From contig JANBTH010000740.1 in NCBI GenBank assembly GCA_027578815.1, positions 1-11,901 on the forward strand: a stretch of DNA of 11,901 nt, in the 5' to 3' direction. Source of the stretch: Coemansia sp. RSA 1804. Lineage: Eukaryota > Kickxellomycota > Kickxellomycetes > Kickxellales > Kickxellaceae. Each line of letters begins with the position of its first letter. The stretch's first letter is position 1. Position numbers and translations under genes: made by a program. This document shows, piece after piece, positions 7,945 to 11,901 of this stretch. Below the pieces are notes generated by a model. It was not told where the DNA came from. It made no database searches and worked only from the letters and a program-made list of their open reading frames with translations.

Positions 7945-8899
7945 CCCAGAGCGCATCAACAGTAAACAGAAGAACTCCTCGGGCTCTAGCATACTATTCA
8001 GCCCCCCTTCTCTTTCTGGTTTCCTATTAATTTTGTCTGTTCTTGTCTCACTATCCACTTTTTGCTTGTGTCATCTCCATATTAAACGAGGTAGTCAGAG
8101 AAGAGAACCGCCACGCCAAGCTTTTATTTTCTTGAGGAAACCACCAGTCAGCCCTAAATCACAGGAACCGTCGGGTAATTCAGGCCGACAAGCGCAGTAA
8201 ACGCCGAGCCTGTTTGCGTTACCAAATAAGCTCCACCTCTCTCCTTCTCCTCCAATCTGGGCCTTATCTTACTTGGGATCTGGCAACAAGTATCTGCCAA
8301 AGATCGTGCACTTTGTTGTATTTTGGCTCGGCCATTGCTTGTCAGTCTCTATTGTACTTGTTCCACGCATTCATTCAGTTTTGTCTCCTTTCTTCTTTAA
8401 AACCCGCCCTTGGTTGTCTTGTTCCAGATTGCAGGTTCTTTTCCCTCCTTCCCTCCGCAACAATCAATACATAAAAAAGGCAGGAACAGTAGAGGCAATT
8501 CCTTTATTTTTCTTTTTTCTTTCTCTTTTTCTTTCTTTGGTGCAGTATTTGCTTGTTTATATTCTATTTTTCTTTGCGTTTTTATATTCTGCTCTGTAAC
8601 CTGCTCCTTTCTTTTCTTTCTTTCTTCCTACTCCCCTCTTTTTATTTTTTAAAAAACTCCTTTTCTTGTTTACGTCAAAGAACGACATCCTTTTAAACTC
8701 GAACGAATAACCACGCCAGCAGTAGGCTCTAGCGCTGTTGGCAAGAGTGCCCACTATTATTCTCTCTCTATCTCTCTCTTCATACTCGGACTCCTTTTCT
8801 CTTATTTGCAATCTACACACCAGCCAGTATTACTTTTTCCTCTCCCATTTCTCTCTCTCTCTCTCTTTTTGAAAAATATTATACAGAAAGCTAGTAGCA
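7945..8899 (+). promoter_or_regulatory. ATG-free, pyrimidine-rich 5' leader/promoter of the Kelch-BTB gene
   Basis: Reading every base, the last plus-strand ATG before the gene is at 7942-7944; none follows until the start at 8900. The opposite strand has about eleven ATGs (CAT on the plus strand) in the same interval, so base composition does not explain the absence. C/T-rich tracts cover about 8500-8660 and 8750-8870. Any transcript beginning in this interval would be scanned without interruption to 8900. I infer a long 5' untranslated leader; the transcription start is not visible. Confidence 0.55.
8851..8866 (+). repeat. (CT)8 dinucleotide repeat
   Basis: Eight perfect CT units end about 33 bases before the Kelch-BTB start codon; an interrupted CT run is at 8761-8779. 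CT/GA tracts near start sites are common in fungal promoters and leaders. Confidence 0.9.
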
Positions 8900-11800
8900 A
8901 TGCCAGCAGCAGAAAACGATTTGACTGAGCTGTACATTCGCAGTTTCAAATGCACAGGCGACGTGCCACCGGCGCTTGTTGGCAGCTCAGTGACCTATCT
9001 TGATGGACACGCGTACGTGTTTGGCGGGCGCACCCTACACACGGGAAAGCTGTCCAATGACATCTACACCTGCGACCTCAGGAACTACCAATGGCGCCGC
9101 ATAGACACGGCCCAGACACAGCAGCAAACAGGCAAATCAGATGCCAAAACAAGCCCTTTGATACAGCAGCAACAGCAATCCCCGAGCGGCATGCAGCCGA
9201 CTACTGCAGCAGCTGCACCGCCGGCCCCTCGGTTTTTCCACTCGGCAACTGCGTTTAAGCACTATCTGATTGTGTACGGCGGAATGGGGCTCGATTCCGA
9301 CGGCGACGGAGGCGGACCAGCTACCTCACCAAGCGCGCTGCCTGGCCTGCACAGCGGACTGCAGGATGATCGGAACCAGCAGTCGTTCCAGATAAGAGCC
9401 AACAAGACACTGCTGGGCGACTTGGCTGTATTCGATACAAAGAGGCAGTGCTGGGTGCCGCAGCGCATACTCGACACAAGCACACACGCGGCGGCTGACG
9501 CTAGTGAGGAGACAGGCGTGAAGCCGTCGCCACGGTACGCGCACTTGGCAACGCTGTTTGGCAGCCGCTTGCTTATCGTTGGAGGCCAGGATCTCGAGGA
9601 GCAGTATGTGGAGGAGCTCAATGTGTTTGACCTGCAGACTGGGCGGTGGGTGATGCGGTCGCCGTTCCCGCGCGCAGTTGGATTGTATCGCTCATTTATC
9701 ACCAACGTACCAGCCTCCAACGCCACGCTTTTGTACAGCAACTACAGCTTCGCGTCAGTCAAGCGAGCGCTGTACTCGCTGAGTGCCCCGCCCGACTGCA
9801 CGCTGAACGAGATATCGGACTCACTGTCTGGTGAGCCACCTGGCCTGCGGTTTCCGCGCGGCCACCTAGTGGACTCGCAAACAGTGATTATGACAGGCAC
9901 GCTCATATCTACCGAGGGCCACAGCGAGCTGAGTATCTGGGCGCTGGACACCAAGGCGATGCAGTGGCAGCCAGTCAGCTGCGGCGCAAAGTTCCGTGCC
10001 GGCAGCTGGAACCAGTCGCTTGTGGATCCGCGCACCAATACGCTGATGCTGTTTGGCGATAGTCGGCGCGACCTGATGTACGACTACCAGCGCCGTCGTC
10101 TCAACTACGGCGAGATCCGCGCTATTGACCTGCGTGCGCTCGGGTATCTGCGTAGCAGACCCAGCGAGCTGCTGGATGCAAAGGCTGCGAATTCACATGG
10201 GTTTATGGCGGCTGCCCGTGCCGCGGTGGCTCGTGCGGCTACGCAATCGCCGACAGTCACCCAGCTGCCAATCGGCCCCAACAAGACAGCTGCCGAGCTG
10301 AGCTACGAAATGGGATCGCAGTTTCTCTTCTACACGCAGTTCAGCGACGCCGAAGTGGTTGGAATGGATGGACGCCGTGTTGTGGGCGCAAACAGCGGGA
10401 TTCTGCGTGCGCGGTGGCCGTCCCAGACTCAGATCTGGCAGTCTGGTGATAACATGGCGTCGGAGAACTACGCCAAGGTAACACTGGCAACCAAGCAAGA
10501 CAGCGATAGTGGTGGTTCCGTGGCCAATCGAGGCCGGCTTCACAGCATGGATGACAACGGCGCCAGCAAGAGGAAGACTTCAGGCAGCGACCAGAGAAAC
10601 ATGCGGAGACCAGAGTCGTCGCTTCTGAGCGGCGAGTACGAGACGGCCAGCAGCGAGGACGCACACTCTGTTCGAGAATCCACTACTTCCGCTATTGGCC
10701 CACGGCGGTACTTTATTGACGCCTCGCGCGAAACCATCTTTGTGCTTCTCTTCTACCTTTACACGGACCGCATAGACCCCGCAGCACGGCTCGGGCCACA
10801 GCAGTCCGGTGCTGACACCAGCGTAGCAGCCGACGAGCTGGAGACCATGCGCGTTCTCGGCGAGCTTCTGGTTGCGGCGCGCAAGTACAACCTGCACAAG
10901 CTAGCGCTGCGCACAGTCAACATTCTCCGGTGCAAAGTCAGCGAGATTACTGCGCCTGTGGTGTACGAGGCAGCACTGCTTGCTGGGCACCAGGGTCTGC
11001 AGGCACGGTGCGTCATTGCTGTCAAGGATGTGATTGGGTCGCTGCGCATGGACCGCAAGTCGTCGCTGTATGTGATCACCAACGCGTCCCGAGCCAGTCT
11101 CATTCGGTTCTTTCCAAAGCTTAATGTTGAAGATGGCGACGGCACTGGCAGAGCACTGCAGCCCAACGAGAACCCTGTGTCCGCAGCGAGCACCAATAAT
11201 GCCCCGTACTATCAGCAGCAGCAGCAATATGGAGGCAGCTCTGCTGACGGTGCTGGAAAGCATTTCATGGATGTTTCGCGTCAACGGTCGACAAGCGACT
11301 TGCTCACCGCAAAAAGCGAAACAAGTCCACAGCTGCAGAAGCAACAGCAGCAGCAACAGTTACCGAGCGGGCCGTACATGCTGCCATCGCCGTCAGCGTC
11401 GCCTGCATCAACCATACTTAGCGGACAAGCACGGTCGCCCTATTCTCTGCAAGACCAGCAGCAGCAGCAACAGCTCAGTACGCCGCGAAGGCCTTGGGAA
11501 ACCACAGCGGCAATGATGAGCTCACCCGTGATCAATTCGCCGGCATCCAGTCGGTTCTCCAGCCAGAGCCCCGATGCGCGCTCTCTGGGCGGCGGCGGAA
11601 ACGGCGGAATGGACGGCGCGAACACGGGCGGAACCAACGGAGTTAACAGCAAACGGCTGTCTACCAGTATCCAGTCCACCTTTGCTAATCACCACAGTCA
11701 GCAGCAGCAGCAGCAGCAGCAGCTGTTGCTGGGAGAAAACGCAGAGTCTGCTTATGCACAGCTCCACCACCACGGCCAACAGCACCAGCAATACGAGGTG

Positions 11801-11901
11801 TCTGCGCCTGACCACCAGAACCACCAGCAGCAGCAGCAGCATTCGTCCAGTCGTGTCAGCCGGTACTTTGGGAGCGGACCGTCGGCAGAGTCTGTGGTTG
11901 C
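8900..11901 (+). CDS. Kelch-repeat protein with split BTB-BACK region, Ral2/LZTR1-like (3' end beyond window)
   Basis: One uninterrupted frame of 1000 codons plus two bases; no stop before the window edge. Six Kelch blades can be placed at about 27-68 (VFGGR), 111-186 (IVYGGMG, with a long insert), 211-251 (IVGGQD), 257-295 (degenerate), 317-359 and 365-411, forming one beta-propeller. A BTB fold begins at FSDAEVVGMDGRRVVGANSG (481-500), is interrupted by a polar, probably disordered segment (about 510-600), and resumes at YFIDASRETIFVLLFYLYTD (604-622) and AARKYNLHKLALRTVNIL (659-676), with BACK-like helices to about 740. Residues 741-1000 are low complexity, with glutamine runs at 772-776, 815-820, 853-858, 934-941 and 976-980. 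Kelch followed by BTB resembles fission-yeast Ral2 and animal LZTR1, which act on Ras signalling; LZTR1 is a CUL3 adaptor. That role is inferred here. An in-frame TGA at 8870-8872 precedes the ATG, which is the first ATG for 955 bases. Confidence 0.88.
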   Translation, partial: MPAAENDLTELYIRSFKCTGDVPPALVGSSVTYLDGHAYVFGGRTLHTGKLSNDIYTCDLRNYQWRRIDTAQTQQQTGKSDAKTSPLIQQQQQSPSGMQPTTAAAAPPAPRFFHSATAFKHYLIVYGGMGLDSDGDGGGPATSPSALPGLHSGLQDDRNQQSFQIRANKTLLGDLAVFDTKRQCWVPQRILDTSTHAAADASEETGVKPSPRYAHLATLFGSRLLIVGGQDLEEQYVEELNVFDLQTGRWVMRSPFPRAVGLYRSFITNVPASNATLLYSNYSFASVKRALYSLSAPPDCTLNEISDSLSGEPPGLRFPRGHLVDSQTVIMTGTLISTEGHSELSIWALDTKAMQWQPVSCGAKFRAGSWNQSLVDPRTNTLMLFGDSRRDLMYDYQRRRLNYGEIRAIDLRALGYLRSRPSELLDAKAANSHGFMAAARAAVARAATQSPTVTQLPIGPNKTAAELSYEMGSQFLFYTQFSDAEVVGMDGRRVVGANSGILRARWPSQTQIWQSGDNMASENYAKVTLATKQDSDSGGSVANRGRLHSMDDNGASKRKTSGSDQRNMRRPESSLLSGEYETASSEDAHSVRESTTSAIGPRRYFIDASRETIFVLLFYLYTDRIDPAARLGPQQSGADTSVAADELETMRVLGELLVAARKYNLHKLALRTVNILRCKVSEITAPVVYEAALLAGHQGLQARCVIAVKDVIGSLRMDRKSSLYVITNASRASLIRFFPKLNVEDGDGTGRALQPNENPVSAASTNNAPYYQQQQQYGGSSADGAGKHFMDVSRQRSTSDLLTAKSETSPQLQKQQQQQQLPSGPYMLPSPSASPASTILSGQARSPYSLQDQQQQQQLSTPRRPWETTAAMMSSPVINSPASSRFSSQSPDARSLGGGGNGGMDGANTGGTNGVNSKRLSTSIQSTFANHHSQQQQQQQQLLLGENAESAYAQLHHHGQQHQQYEVSAPDHQNHQQQQQHSSSRVSRYFGSGPSAESVV
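11699..11722 (+). repeat. (CAG)8 encoding eight glutamines
   Basis: The longest pure CAG run in the window, coding for residues 934-941 of the Kelch-BTB protein tail. Pure codon repeats of this kind change length by slippage. Confidence 0.95.
11825..11839 (+). repeat. (CAG)5 encoding five glutamines
   Basis: Five pure CAG codons (residues 976-980) follow a His/Gln-rich stretch (956-975) in the same low-complexity tail. Confidence 0.9.

Larger units (their letters stand above)
6761..8899. other. 2.1-kb intergenic stretch upstream of the Kelch-BTB gene
   Basis: No credible protein gene. The longest plus-strand frames (for example 7331-7897) begin at TTG rather than ATG and translate to low-complexity, family-less sequence. 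The first part (6761-7944) holds the TMA46 3' end, a TATA-like stretch at 6923-6930, a relatively GC-rich patch (about 7370-7480) and small inverted repeats. The second part (7945-8899) is pyrimidine-rich and free of ATG on the plus strand. I found no tRNA, 5S or U6 signature. An unrecognised non-coding RNA cannot be excluded. Confidence 0.6.

Noticed and set aside
7910..8652. Several overlapping short plus-strand frames
   Set aside because: All start at TTG, because no ATG exists here. Their translations are runs of Phe, Leu and Ser from C/T-rich DNA.
9262..9741. 159-codon minus-strand frame
   Set aside because: It is antisense to the Kelch repeats, whose conserved glycine pairs and aromatic positions are on the plus strand.
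11699..11839. CAG tracts as a CRISPR-like or satellite array
   Set aside because: They are in-frame glutamine codons inside a continuous coding sequence, without regular spacers.

Overview
The window looks like nuclear DNA of a fungus, probably an early-diverging filamentous lineage (Kickxellomycotina/Coemansia-like, a guess from overall character only). Reasons: long intronless genes with eukaryotic initiation contexts (A at -3), no Shine-Dalgarno-type sites or operons, AT- and pyrimidine-rich intergenic DNA, CAG/polyQ tracts, and protein families typical of fungi (Tma46, a Ycr023c/ZIF1-like DHA1 transporter, a Kelch-BTB protein resembling Ral2/LZTR1). I see no prokaryotic, viral, transposon or CRISPR sequence.

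Layout. Left part, minus strand, three genes head-to-tail: the N-terminal 198 residues of an aldo-keto reductase (1-596, cut by the window edge), then two tandem paralogous major-facilitator transporters (920-2497 and 3166-4818), separated by 323 and 668 bp. A 796-bp divergent intergenic region (4819-5614) separates transporter 2 from a plus-strand gene for Tma46/ZC3H15 (5615-6760), a two-CCCH-zinc-finger, ribosome-associated partner of a DRG-family GTPase. Next is a 2.1-kb stretch without a credible protein gene (6761-8899). Its last 955 bases carry no ATG on the plus strand and are rich in C/T tracts; I read this as a long scanned 5' leader or promoter of the next gene. The right part (8900 to the window end) is one open frame of at least 1000 codons: a six-blade Kelch propeller, a BTB domain split by a disordered insert, a BACK-like helical region and a glutamine-rich tail.

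The genes do not form an obvious pathway. The two transporters arose by tandem duplication and have diverged. An oxidoreductase beside them would fit detoxification or small-molecule export, but that is only inferred from proximity. The Tma46 and Kelch-BTB genes look like independent housekeeping and signalling genes. I found no clear new multi-gene system. The points most worth a second look are the ATG-free leader, the split-BTB Kelch protein and the divergence of the transporter pair.
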